Assembly: GCF_008935075.1 (NCBI RefSeq)
Contig: NZ_CP044545.1
Coordinates: forward strand, 2,197,501-2,261,500
DNA: 64,000 nucleotides
DNA from: Pradoshia sp. D12
GTDB taxonomy: Bacteria > Bacillota > Bacilli > Bacillales > Pradoshiaceae
Direction: 5' to 3'
Under the pieces are notes generated by a model, which was given only the letters and a program-made list of their open reading frames with translations, was not told where the DNA came from and searched no databases. This document shows, piece after piece, positions 46,250-55,392 of this stretch (the stretch's first letter is position 1; each line of letters opens with the position of its first letter). The translations under genes were made by a program, and so were the position numbers.

Positions 46250-47695
46250 TTATGCATTGCCTTTGCCCATCATATCCAATATACCGTTCTGTGGTAATTC
46301 GATGATAAAGTGAGTTCCTTCAGGACAGCTTTCGGTAATCGAAATGGTACCCAAATGCTCTATTATCGTTTTCTTAACAAAAGGTAATCCCAAACCCATT
46401 CCCCGCTTATCTATTGATATAAAGGGATCAAATACACTTTCCCAATTAGCTGGTGGAATTCCTTTTCCGGTATCAATGAAATGAATTAGAATTAGTTCAT
46501 TTTTTAATTCTGTTGTTATCATTATTTTCTTATTCGCTCGATCTTCTGGCATAGCCTCTACACTATTCTTGATTAAGTTAATGAAAACTTGCTCTAAATT
46601 CGTTCTATTTACATAGGTAATTAATGGTTGATATTTGTTCTGAAATTCAATGTCTACCTGTTTTGTACGCAACATTTCAGAAGATAGGTTAATGGATTCT
46701 TCAATAACTTCCATTAAGTTTTCCTTTTTCAGAACTAGATTGGATGACTTCATGTAATCCTTATAATTATTGGTCAGTTTACCTAAATGATCTGAAGACT
46801 TTTGAATCATATCCAACGTTCTCTTATCTGTGTCATTTAAGTCACCACTAAGACTAAGAAGATTAGAAAAACTCTTGATGATTTGGTTGGTGTTTTTCAC
46901 TTCATGGATTAAACTCCCTGCCAGATTCCCAGTATAGTCCAGCTTCTTTTGTCGTTCCATCAAATCATAGTAACTCTCTTTTAGACTGGTGTTCAACTTA
47001 ACATAAAAATGAAAAATCGAAATGGAGAATATAATGACTCCAATACTACTCGTTATGGCACCCATAGCTGGAGAAAAATTAAATAAACCGAGTATGATTA
47101 GCCAAATGGAAGCTAACGATATGGCTGTTAAAAGGTTTCTAAAGCTCGGGTTAGAGATTTTCCTCGAAATCAAAAAGACTAGGAATACGAAGATAATAAA
47201 ACCAAACATATGGGCAATGAATATCCAACCTAAAGGCCCATATACCGGATAATAAAAACTGGAAGAAGCAGCCTTCTCTACAGTTAACCCACTAATCCCT
47301 AAATTTGTTAGGTTGATAACATATAAAACTCCACTCCAAATAGTAAAGAAAATGAGAGACTTTTTAGTAAGCAGCACCCGAGAAACTCTCAACAACCAAT
47401 CAGTCTCTTTTAACATGGTTGGCTGATCCTTTATGATTTTGTATGCTAAATAGAGAACAATGGGCACTCCAAAAGTTGGCCCTATGCGCAGAACCTTAAA
47501 AAGCCATAGAATGGTACTTTCAGAGAAAGTATCTAAAAAATATAGACTTCCAATATCAAGTTGCCAAATGGTAATAAAGGACAAGTATAAAAAAAGACCT
47601 GATGACAAACTTGAATTGTTATACATACTTTTAATAACAAAAGAAACAAGTAAAGGACTTAAACCAATGCTACATACTAACAATCCGATAATCAT
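46250..47695 (-). CDS. Membrane sensor histidine kinase with seven N-terminal helices
   Basis: 481 residues. Residues 1-230 form about seven transmembrane segments with little outside sequence, so the signal is probably sensed in or at the membrane. The dimerisation/phosphoacceptor helix has H264 in SLIHEVKNTNQ. The ATPase domain is complete: N377 (NLIKNSVEA), DTGKGI (408-413), FDPFIS and GMGLGL (432-437). No response regulator is adjacent. Its start overlaps the stop of the ketoacyl-synthase-like gene by four bases, so the two proteins are made together. Orphan kinases of this type in Bacillus often feed a phosphorelay; here the partner is unknown. Confidence 0.88.
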   Translation of the reverse strand: MIIGLLVCSIGLSPLLVSFVIKSMYNNSSLSSGLFLYLSFITIWQLDIGSLYFLDTFSESTILWLFKVLRIGPTFGVPIVLYLAYKIIKDQPTMLKETDWLLRVSRVLLTKKSLIFFTIWSGVLYVINLTNLGISGLTVEKAASSSFYYPVYGPLGWIFIAHMFGFIIFVFLVFLISRKISNPSFRNLLTAISLASIWLIILGLFNFSPAMGAITSSIGVIIFSISIFHFYVKLNTSLKESYYDLMERQKKLDYTGNLAGSLIHEVKNTNQIIKSFSNLLSLSGDLNDTDKRTLDMIQKSSDHLGKLTNNYKDYMKSSNLVLKKENLMEVIEESINLSSEMLRTKQVDIEFQNKYQPLITYVNRTNLEQVFINLIKNSVEAMPEDRANKKIMITTELKNELILIHFIDTGKGIPPANWESVFDPFISIDKRGMGLGLPFVKKTIIEHLGTISITESCPEGTHFIIELPQNGILDMMGKGNA

Positions 47696-48915
47696 GTATT
47701 TTCGCGCTCCATTGCTGAATGATTTGGTCTATATTTTTGGATATAAGCACAAGCGTTATTTCCACCGTGTCCATGATTAGTAACAGCTACTTCGTTAATT
47801 TCCTGATATTTTGTTTCGGTTACAATATTCATATCTTCATAACCTTTTTTGGTTGTTCTTATGGTTGGTGGGATAAAATTATGTTCCACACTCAATAGTG
47901 AAGATATAACTTGTAAGATTCCACTGGCCGCAAGAGGATTTCCGAACATACTCTTTATTGAGGTGTAAGGCGTTTGATGATTGAATAATTCCCTTGAGCA
48001 CCTTTCCTCTATACGATCATTTATTTGAATCCCTAGCGCCTGACTGTTGATATAATCTGGGGAACGTCCATTTGTGATTTCTTTTAACACATTGACCATT
48101 TCTTCCCCAGTTTCATCTGTGCTATAAATGTAAATTCCATCATTATTCGAGATAGCGTCTACGAATTCTCCTTTAATAGAGGCTCCGCGAAGAAGTGCAT
48201 CTTCTTCTCTTTCTAATACAATGGCACCGGCAGCTTCCGCTATTGCAAACCCTTTACTATCTTCTTGGAAAGGTACAGCTCCATCTTTCATTTCTTGGTC
48301 CAATGGCAACACTCGTGTTCTAGAAAATGCATATGTGACCGTTCTGTCAATGGAGCTTTCCGTTCCGCCTACTATAGCTATATCAATTTTACCGGACCTC
48401 AAATATAGCAATGCTGATTCAATTGCTTCCAGACTAGATGTACAGCCGGTAGTAATGGTTCTAGTTATACCTTTTGCACCTAAAAAGTAAGCAATCGATG
48501 AGGTAATGCTATGATAATTAACATAGTGAGGGAATGTAATGGGTACTTTTCTATATTCATCATTATTGATATGTATAACAGAGTCCTGGAAGGGTCTTTC
48601 TGTAATGGAACCAAGTGAAGTTCCAAAAAAAACCCCTACTTTTTTTCCTGCCAAATCTACCCCTGCTGATTTCAACGCCTCTTTCCCTGCCACGATTCCT
48701 AATTTAGACACTTTAGGCAATCGATTAATTCTCCTATCTTTCTCTAACTCTTCTAATCCATTATCTATTAAACCAACTATATTGGATTCACCTTTATATC
48801 CTTCTCCATCTATTAGTTCCAGTGTGTTCACACCATGCTGTAAATTAAATAGAAATTCATCGATATTCCTTGTATTCGGGGCTATTGTCCCGTAGCCACT
48901 AACTACTATTTTCAT
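47692..48915 (-). CDS. Divergent beta-ketoacyl-ACP-synthase-like protein lacking both catalytic His
   Basis: 407-residue thiolase-fold protein related to FabF. The nucleophile is kept (C158 in TTGCTSSLEA) and so is the Lys (K321 in SIKSMFGN). The first catalytic His, normally in HGTxT, is Q292 (INSQALGI); the second, normally in GHxxGA, is N326 (GNPLAAS). The glycine-rich end is NHGHGGNNA in place of NSFGFGGHN. Condensation with malonyl-ACP decarboxylation is therefore unlikely; it may hold an acyl group, act as a length factor or scaffold, or have another reaction. It is coupled to a histidine kinase by a four-base overlap and has no ACP or other FAS gene nearby. Confidence 0.82.
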   Translation of the reverse strand: MKIVVSGYGTIAPNTRNIDEFLFNLQHGVNTLELIDGEGYKGESNIVGLIDNGLEELEKDRRINRLPKVSKLGIVAGKEALKSAGVDLAGKKVGVFFGTSLGSITERPFQDSVIHINNDEYRKVPITFPHYVNYHSITSSIAYFLGAKGITRTITTGCTSSLEAIESALLYLRSGKIDIAIVGGTESSIDRTVTYAFSRTRVLPLDQEMKDGAVPFQEDSKGFAIAEAAGAIVLEREEDALLRGASIKGEFVDAISNNDGIYIYSTDETGEEMVNVLKEITNGRSPDYINSQALGIQINDRIEERCSRELFNHQTPYTSIKSMFGNPLAASGILQVISSLLSVEHNFIPPTIRTTKKGYEDMNIVTETKYQEINEVAVTNHGHGGNNACAYIQKYRPNHSAMERENT

Positions 48916-49310
48916 GTAATTTTCCGCCTTAGTTGAGAATATTTACCTAAGAAAATTATAGCAGATAATATTTCAGAATGACTATAGGAAAAAACTATTA
49001 AAAATATATTTAAATAATCTAAATAGTTTAAATAAATCATTAATACTACTTTATAAAACAATCAAAAGCGTATGTTGATACCACATGTCGTTGAGCTTTT
49101 TGTTTGGGAGATAAAGTAACTTCATTTCAGATGTTCAAATACCTGGAACTCTAGTGAGATATCAGCCCCAACAAGAATGTTATTAGCCATCAATAATATA
49201 AATTCTTTAATCTATCAAATTTCCCTGCTAACATCAAATATTGTTGATAGCAGTCCTGAGCCCTAACCAACCGGGGACAAATTTCGAGTAATAAGAATCA
49301 TTGAATATAA
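48916..49310. other. Intergenic stretch, nothing recognised
   Basis: About 395 bases between the KS-like start and the sdaC terminator. No gene, RNA or repeat was found. The promoter of the KS-like/kinase operon must lie at its left end, but I cannot assign it. Confidence 0.4.
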
Positions 49311-49314
49311 AAAA

Positions 49315-49344
49315 GCTGCATACCGTAAAATCCCGGAATACAGC
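49315..49344 (-). terminator. Terminator of the sda operon
   Basis: GCTGTATTCCG / CGGTATGCAGC on the minus strand (one mismatch, one G-U), followed by TTTTTTA. It lies 90 bases beyond the permease stop. Confidence 0.7.
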
Positions 49345-49435
49345 CATATCTAAGGTTCAAGCATCAAACACTTCTTAACTTTTTACTGCTTAAAACTTAT
49401 AATCCTCTTCTAAAACTTTCATTCATTAAAGTGAT

Positions 49436-50755
49436 TTAGAAGAATACTTTAATACTTGCTAGGATCGTAAGCACACCTACAACAATGACAAACACGTTGC
49501 TCAATTTCCCTCTGTATTTAGCTAGTACTGGTACTTTACGGATTGCATACATTGGTAATACACATAAGATAGCAGCAACTAGGGGTCCGCTGAGTGTATC
49601 AATTAATCCTAGAATACTTGGATTTGTATAAGCAACAAACCAACATGTTAATACCACAAATACTAGAATTGCAGTTTTAATTGTTTTTTCTTTAATACTT
49701 TTTCCGCGTGCTTTTCCTGATGCCACAATCATGTCACGCATTACTTCGTAAGCTCCTACATAATGACCAAGGAAGGACTTTGTGATGGCCACGAATGCAA
49801 TAATAGGCGCTGCAATAGCAATTATAGGTGAACCAAGTTCATTCGCAAGATAAGATAGGATTGATAAATTCTGTTCCTTTGCCATGGCAAGATCACTTGG
49901 AGTTAAGCTCAAGACACTGCTCCAAACGAAGAACATGACAACAGAGAATGTCATAATATAACATACTTTTTGTATTTGGGCACATTTCGCGTCAGTCGCA
50001 TCTTTTCCATAAGTTGCCCGCTGTTTCATTACAAATGACGATACAATAGGAGAATGGTTAAACGAGAATACTATAATCGGTAATATCAACAGTATAATTC
50101 CAAAATATCCGGATCCTGATGAAGCAGTAGAAACACTTGCAGAACTAAAAATCGATGTATTCCACTGTGGAATTAAAGATACTGCGATAAACAACAGAGA
50201 AGCTATAAATGGATAAACTAGCATGCTCATTACTTTTACAGTTATATCTTGTCCAAAATTTAGTATGACGATAAGACCGAGAATTAATACAAGTGATAAA
50301 ATAGCTCTTGGCGGTTCGTTCATATGCAATTGATTTACCATAAAACTACTTGCTGTATTTGTAAGTGCAACTGAATACATCAGCACGATTGTATAAATAG
50401 AGAAGAAATAAACTATGTTAAAGGCTATACTTGCCTTATTTCCAAAATACTCTCTTATCGTACCTGTAATTCCCTCATCAGCAGAATCTGAAGCAGCTAT
50501 CATTTTAGCAAGTGCCCTATGCGAGTAGTACATTACCGGAAAGGCTAGTATAGTAATTAACAATAATGATATTAATCCGCCTGATCCTGCATTAATAGGT
50601 AAAAAAAGTACGCCCGCTCCAATTGCTGTTCCAAAAAGGCTCAAAGCCCAGGTTGTATCTTGTTTATGCCATTTCTTCGCATCTGGAAAATTCTCTTGTA
50701 TTACTGAATGATCTTCAACTGGTAATTCGAGTTTTTTTGCTGTATTTCCATGCAT
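49436..50755 (-). CDS. sdaC: Serine/threonine permease, HAAAP family (SdaC-like)
   Basis: 439-residue proton- or sodium-coupled amino-acid permease with about eleven transmembrane segments. TWALSLFGTAIGAGVLFLPINAG is the family's N-terminal signature in two pieces (first helix with its unwound glycine turn), and the later FSFNHSPIVSSFV helix is also characteristic of SdaC/TdcC. It follows the two serine dehydratase genes, so it most likely brings serine into the cell for deamination. A threonine or tryptophan transporter is possible by sequence but less likely from context. Confidence 0.9.
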   Translation of the reverse strand: MHGNTAKKLELPVEDHSVIQENFPDAKKWHKQDTTWALSLFGTAIGAGVLFLPINAGSGGLISLLLITILAFPVMYYSHRALAKMIAASDSADEGITGTIREYFGNKASIAFNIVYFFSIYTIVLMYSVALTNTASSFMVNQLHMNEPPRAILSLVLILGLIVILNFGQDITVKVMSMLVYPFIASLLFIAVSLIPQWNTSIFSSASVSTASSGSGYFGIILLILPIIVFSFNHSPIVSSFVMKQRATYGKDATDAKCAQIQKVCYIMTFSVVMFFVWSSVLSLTPSDLAMAKEQNLSILSYLANELGSPIIAIAAPIIAFVAITKSFLGHYVGAYEVMRDMIVASGKARGKSIKEKTIKTAILVFVVLTCWFVAYTNPSILGLIDTLSGPLVAAILCVLPMYAIRKVPVLAKYRGKLSNVFVIVVGVLTILASIKVFF

Positions 50756-50983
50756 AATAAGGTTCCTCCTTATATATACCCTAGCTTTCTGCTAAGGCTT
50801 ATAAATATGGATATTTTTTTAAAATTAAATTACTTATAAGATTCGGACAATAGAGATTATTAAATTACAACGCTAGCACTGAGAAATTTGTTTATCTACC
50901 ATTCTAGTGTATTTGTTGGCGTTTGCAAAATATTGTATTTGCATGGGTATAAATCCCTTTATTTCTATATTTGTCTTCTCTTC

Positions 50984-51862
50984 TTACTTTTCTCCAAAAA
51001 TTTTATGTTTAATGGCAATACCTGTTGGTGTAGCTGCCACTCCTCCTAAACCTGTCTCTCTTAACTCGCGTGGCATTTGTCTACCTATTTTATACATGGC
51101 TTCAACTACTTCGTCGGCACTAATGATATTATCTACGCCGGCTAATGCCATGTCCGCTGCAACTAAGGCATTGGCCGTTCCAATAGCGTTTCTCTTTACA
51201 CAAGGAACCTCTACCAATCCAGCGACTGGATCACATACTAAACCAAGCAAATTTTGAAGGGCTGTTGAGAAGGCTTCCGATGATTGCTGCGGTGTTCCAC
51301 CGGCAACTTCTACTGCTGCTGCTGCTGCCATTGCCGAGGCACTGCCTACTTCAGCTTGACATCCTCCAAACGCTCCAGCAATACAAGCATTATTGGCTAC
51401 TATCATTCCAAATAAAGCAGAGGTAAATAGAAAATGCACCATATCTTCGTGACTTAACTGCAACGTATCTTTAATACCGAATAGGACCCCAGGAACTGTT
51501 CCACTCGCGCCTGCTGTTGGAGTTGCACAAATCGCCCCTAACGAAGCATTTACTTCATTAACACCAATTGCATGCTGGACCCCAAATACCATCATATCTC
51601 CAGAAAGAGTTTTTCCACGTTCGCGATATTTTTTGATTTTAACAGCATCGCCACCAGTTAAACCGGTCGGAGAAAATACCCCGTCTCCCTCAATACTTTT
51701 ATTTATGGCATTTTCCATAGTGAGTAGATTTTTTTCCATCTTGCTCCAAACTTCATCATAGGTAGATTTAGTTTGTTGGATTTCCTGCTCAATGGCTAAT
51801 TCATAAATGGGTTTTTGCCTTTTATTAGCTGCATCTACGATTTCTTTTATGGTCATGTACAT
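50984..51862 (-). CDS. sdaAA: L-serine dehydratase, iron-sulfur-dependent, alpha subunit
   Basis: Catalytic subunit converting L-serine to pyruvate and ammonia with a [4Fe-4S] cluster. Cluster cysteines are expected in CIAGAFGGCQAEVG, LVCDPVAGLV and VPCVKRN; the ATPTAGASGTVPG substrate loop is conserved. 292 residues, full length. It begins 22 bases after the beta subunit gene and lies 228 bases before the permease gene. Confidence 0.95.
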   Translation of the reverse strand: MYMTIKEIVDAANKRQKPIYELAIEQEIQQTKSTYDEVWSKMEKNLLTMENAINKSIEGDGVFSPTGLTGGDAVKIKKYRERGKTLSGDMMVFGVQHAIGVNEVNASLGAICATPTAGASGTVPGVLFGIKDTLQLSHEDMVHFLFTSALFGMIVANNACIAGAFGGCQAEVGSASAMAAAAAVEVAGGTPQQSSEAFSTALQNLLGLVCDPVAGLVEVPCVKRNAIGTANALVAADMALAGVDNIISADEVVEAMYKIGRQMPRELRETGLGGVAATPTGIAIKHKIFGEK

Positions 51863-51884
51863 AAACTTTTCACCTCCTAGGATA

Positions 51885-52583
51885 TTAAAGAATAATAATA
51901 GTAGCTGTATTGCTAAGTTCCTTCAATTTCTGCTGAACATCGTTACGTAACTGAGAGTCCAATGTAAATGCAAAGAGGTGTTTTCCATCTTCTTTTAAAC
52001 TGGTAAAACTATTAATATCCACATCATTTTCTTTAAGGATCCTGCGTAACCCAAATTCAAGGTCATCTTTTTCAGAAATCGCTAGTATAACTGGTAATGG
52101 TCCTTCAAGATTCAATCTAAACCCGTCCATTTCAATCTGTTTGACCTCAATCATACCGCCGCCGACCGAAATTCCCATCGTTCTAATACTTCTATTTTCA
52201 TCCTCCAAATAGACATCTGCAGTATTGGGATGACCGGCAGGACTATCAATCACTTCTTCAATAAAAACAATCTTAATTCCCTTAGATTCTGCTATTTTAA
52301 TAGCATCAGGCACTCTGCTATCATCAGCGGCAAAACCTAATATACCAGAAACAATGGCAAAATCAGTTCCGTGACCCTTATGAGTTTCGGCAAATGATTC
52401 ATAGTACCGGACCAAAACTTTTTTTGGAAGACCTTGAAATAATTTATTGGCAACTGCTCCAATAGCTAAGGCACCTGCTGTGTGCGAACTCGAGGGCCCT
52501 ATCATTACCGGACCAATGACATCAAAACAACTTTTATAATTAATAATCTTTTTTTCTTTAACGGGTGCTACATTAATACTCAT
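51885..52583 (-). CDS. sdaAB: L-serine dehydratase, iron-sulfur-dependent, beta subunit
   Basis: Partner subunit, 232 residues. The N-terminal domain has SCFDVIGPVMIGPSSSHTAGA, whose Ser-Ser-Ser-His motif helps bind serine, and ETHKGHGTDFAIVSGILG. A C-terminal ACT domain (about 155-232) is a likely allosteric serine site. ATG at 52583 follows GGGGG by eight bases; the GTG five codons upstream lies inside that purine tract. First gene of the sda unit, divergent from a YheO-like regulator. Confidence 0.93.
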   Translation of the reverse strand: MSINVAPVKEKKIINYKSCFDVIGPVMIGPSSSHTAGALAIGAVANKLFQGLPKKVLVRYYESFAETHKGHGTDFAIVSGILGFAADDSRVPDAIKIAESKGIKIVFIEEVIDSPAGHPNTADVYLEDENRSIRTMGISVGGGMIEVKQIEMDGFRLNLEGPLPVILAISEKDDLEFGLRRILKENDVDINSFTSLKEDGKHLFAFTLDSQLRNDVQQKLKELSNTATIIIL

Positions 52584-52762
52584 ATAAAATTCCCCCACCC
52601 CATTAAATTACTTGATCTTTTAAATTGATCCTGCACTGTAAACTTTCAAAGGATGAACACAGCTTGTACTAGTGAGCTTTCATAGAGTTATTCCTAACTC
52701 CCCTCTATTTGAAAAGGTTTTCATTACTAACCAATAAAATCGAATCGTATTTATTTTGAATA

Positions 52763-52960
52763 CTAACTACCATTGCCATCATTTCTTATGCAACTTAATG
52801 CCTTCAAAACATAATTAGCAGCAATTCCTAGTTGTTCAATAAATCCGATTCCAGATACACCACCTTTAGCATATTTTAGAAAAGCATAAGGTAAAAACGG
52901 TACCGCAACTGCCCTAAAAAAATCCATATAAAGTGTTTCAAGCTGACCTTGGAAATCCAT
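52763..52960 (-). CDS. Small hypothetical protein
   Basis: 65 residues with protein-like composition: an amphipathic N-terminus (MDFQGQLETLYMDFFRAVA) and a Gly-rich hydrophobic middle (YAKGGVSGIGFIEQLGIAA). The ribosome binding site is weak (GGAAATAGATT). It lies codirectional with the sda genes in the 746-base region between sdaAB and the regulator. It might be a gene fragment. I recognise no family. Confidence 0.4.
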   Translation of the reverse strand: MDFQGQLETLYMDFFRAVAVPFLPYAFLKYAKGGVSGIGFIEQLGIAANYVLKALSCIRNDGNGS

Positions 52961-53329
52961 TAATCTATTTCCAATAATTTATTACAGTAGTTATTATTTA
53001 CTACTCGCTCAAAGTATCACATAATTGGTTTAATATGTCAATATGATTTAGTAAAAACTTATTTTTGTAAAAATTTATTATTAGAAAGCCTTTACAATCT
53101 GTTATAATTATTAGTAGATTATGCCTAAATTGGTTTTGTTATCAAGAATTTACTTAATGAAATCGATAATCACCATACTTCCCTAAACACTGGTCAAGTG
53201 CACATATATAGGGGCAAAACTGAAAACTTGCATGTAGGGTTTAACTTACTATGCTCGTAGTATATTTGATAAATATTTTTGATCTCGATGTTCCATTAAA
53301 AAGAGTTTCCTAAAAGGAGGAAAACCTAA
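52961..53329. other. Control region before the YheO-like regulator
   Basis: About 370 AT-rich bases. Apart from the AAAGGAGG ribosome binding site at its right end, I see no clear hexamers, palindrome or RNA gene. Confidence 0.35.
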
Positions 53330-54007
53330 TTGGATAAAGATCTAATTCGGCATTATCAAACTATAATGAATTATTTTGGAGAAATTCTAGGACCTAATTA
53401 TGAATTTGTATTGCATATTTTAAATCCTAATGGAGGTTCTCATATTGGTCATATCGTCAATGCTGACTTGAGCGAAAGGTCCTTAGATAGCCCATTAACT
53501 AACTATGCAAAAAAGTTAATCAACGATAAGGTTTATTTAGACAATGATTATGTTGTTGGATATGTCGGAGAAGGACCGAGGGGTAAAAAATTTCGTTCAT
53601 CCACTTTGTTTATAAAAGATCATAAAGGTCAATTACAGGGACTTCTATGTATTAATTTTGATGCAGACGTGTATCGAAAAGTCGCCAAGGATATATTAAG
53701 TTTAGCCAATCTAAGCTTTGATATTAAACATATTGAAATGAAAACTGAACAAGAGCAACCTGTAGAAAAGCTTCAAGATAATGTAAGTAATATCATCTAT
53801 ACAGTAATAGATAGAGATATCCTGGAATCTGGAGCCCAATTATCACCTGACCAAAAGAAACTTGCTATTTCCAAATTAAAAGAATATGGAATATTTGATA
53901 TGAAAGGCACAATAAGTGAAGTGGCAGATATAATGGGAATGTCCGAATCCAGTGTTTATCGGTACCTTCAAATGGTATCACGAAACAAAAAAGCCGTAAC
54001 GGTATAA
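53330..54007 (+). CDS. YheO-type PAS/HTH transcriptional regulator
   Basis: 225 residues. The N-terminal YheO-like PAS domain (about 1-120: LGPNYEFVLHILNP, HIGHIVNADLSER and STLFIKDHKGQLQGLLCIN) senses a small molecule, and the C-terminal HTH (about 175-215: GTISEVADIMGMSESSVYRYL) binds DNA. The start is TTG, nine bases after AAAGGAGG; no closer ATG exists. It is divergent from sdaAB, so it is probably the regulator of serine degradation; related regulators control amino-acid deaminase genes in other bacteria. Ends with a strong terminator. Confidence 0.85.
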   Translation: MDKDLIRHYQTIMNYFGEILGPNYEFVLHILNPNGGSHIGHIVNADLSERSLDSPLTNYAKKLINDKVYLDNDYVVGYVGEGPRGKKFRSSTLFIKDHKGQLQGLLCINFDADVYRKVAKDILSLANLSFDIKHIEMKTEQEQPVEKLQDNVSNIIYTVIDRDILESGAQLSPDQKKLAISKLKEYGIFDMKGTISEVADIMGMSESSVYRYLQMVSRNKKAVTV

Positions 54008-54026
54008 TAATAAGTTTATCAATTAC

Positions 54027-54071
54027 GCTGGAAAGTCTCAGAAAAGACTAAATATCTCGGGACTTCCCAGC
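54027..54071 (+). terminator. Terminator of the YheO-like regulator
   Basis: GCTGGAAAGTC / GACTTCCCAGC stem with small mismatch, followed by TTATTTTTC, 20 bases after the stop. The following 260 bases to the nitroreductase hold no recognised feature. Confidence 0.8.
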
Positions 54072-54331
54072 TTATTTTTCTTCATTCAGTATCCGTCCAT
54101 ACCTCACATAGTCATACAGGTTGTCATCCTACAGAAAAATATACATCCCGAATAAGATTTCTTGATCTCTTAATAGAAGTAACTCATTCTTTCATCGAAG
54201 CTCTGAGAATACCCCATACAACCCAATATAACCCTTAGATAACAGTCCGACTGTATGGTTCTATTATGAACAATAAACTTGTTTGTACTATACTAATAAC
54301 GAAACCATATATCGAAGGAGGAGACCTCAAC

Positions 54332-55105
54332 ATGAACGAAATCATGCAAACCTTATTATCTCACCGCTCCATCCGATCTTATCAAAACAAACCAATCGAA
54401 GATGTACAGCTGGAACAAATCATTCAAGCTGTCCAATCTGCCCCGAGCTGGATAAATGGGCAACAGGTTTCCATTATTGCGGTTAAAGATCCTGTAAGGA
54501 AGAAGAAGTTTGCAGAGCTATGCGGCGGGCAGAAGCATATTGAAGAGGCCCCTGTATTCCTCGTATTCTGCTCAGACTTTTATAGAGCTTATGTATCCAG
54601 CAAAATCGAAAAAACACCATTTGCTGTCCCAGAAAATATCGATACATTATTGGTCGGGGCTACAGATGTTGGGATTGCTCTTGAAGCAGCCATTACTGCA
54701 TCCGAATCACTAGGCCTTGGTACCGTCTGCATTGGCGGTATACGCAGAAAATTAGATGAAGTCATAAAGGAACTCAACCTTCCTCCATTTGTTTTACCCA
54801 TTTCAGGTTTATGTATCGGCCATCCAGCAGAGGATCCCGGTTTAAAACCACGCCTGCCAGTTAAAGCGGTCTATCATAGCGAAACCTATCAGCATGATAT
54901 AAAAGAAGAAATTGAAGGATATAATCAAACATACTCAGATTATCTATCAGAGCGTTCCCAAGGTACACAAACTGGTACATGGACTAAAACTGTAGCCAAC
55001 TTTTATAGTAAAATTTATTATCAGGGCGTTGATGAAGCGATTAATCAACAAATGCAGATCAGTCATAATAAAGAAGATTCTAAAGATAAAGGAAGAGAAG
55101 CCTAA
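54332..55105 (+). CDS. NfsA-family NAD(P)H-dependent nitroreductase/FMN oxidoreductase
   Basis: 257-residue FMN enzyme of the NfsA/NfrA group. It opens with MNEIMQTLLSHRSIRSYQNK, in which H-R-S-I-R binds the FMN phosphate, followed by VQSAPSWINGQQVSIIAV (flavin loop) and the ESLGLGTVCIGGIR segment near residue 132. Members reduce nitro compounds, flavins or quinones using NAD(P)H. GGAGGAGACCTCAAC precedes the ATG at 54332; the 22-codon longer frame has no such site. Monocistronic, with a terminator overlapping the end of the gene. Confidence 0.9.
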   Translation: MNEIMQTLLSHRSIRSYQNKPIEDVQLEQIIQAVQSAPSWINGQQVSIIAVKDPVRKKKFAELCGGQKHIEEAPVFLVFCSDFYRAYVSSKIEKTPFAVPENIDTLLVGATDVGIALEAAITASESLGLGTVCIGGIRRKLDEVIKELNLPPFVLPISGLCIGHPAEDPGLKPRLPVKAVYHSETYQHDIKEEIEGYNQTYSDYLSERSQGTQTGTWTKTVANFYSKIYYQGVDEAINQQMQISHNKEDSKDKGREA

Positions 55106-55121
55106 ACGCTCCTCTTCCTTT
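55088..55121 (+). terminator. Terminator overlapping the nitroreductase stop codon
   Basis: AAAGGAAGAG / CTCTTCCTTT, 10-bp stem whose left arm is the last coding codons, followed by TTATTTTT. Confidence 0.75.
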
Positions 55122-55392
55122 TATTTTTCACTTCTACCAAATCTATTGATCGTCTCTTCACCTTGCATTGATTGTTTTAGTAATAAAAATTGATAGAAAT
55201 ATCCGCAAATTATTCTAGGTCTTAATACTCCTTATTTCACTATAAAGAAGATTAATATGCCCTAAAAGTTATATTAGATGAGTAATTTCAAATTCCGTGG
55301 TAAAATATCTATTAATTCTCGGAATTTGGAATATAAGGATAAATATAATAGTTTAGTGTCAGAATTTATGGCTGAGAGCTAGGAGGAATCAT

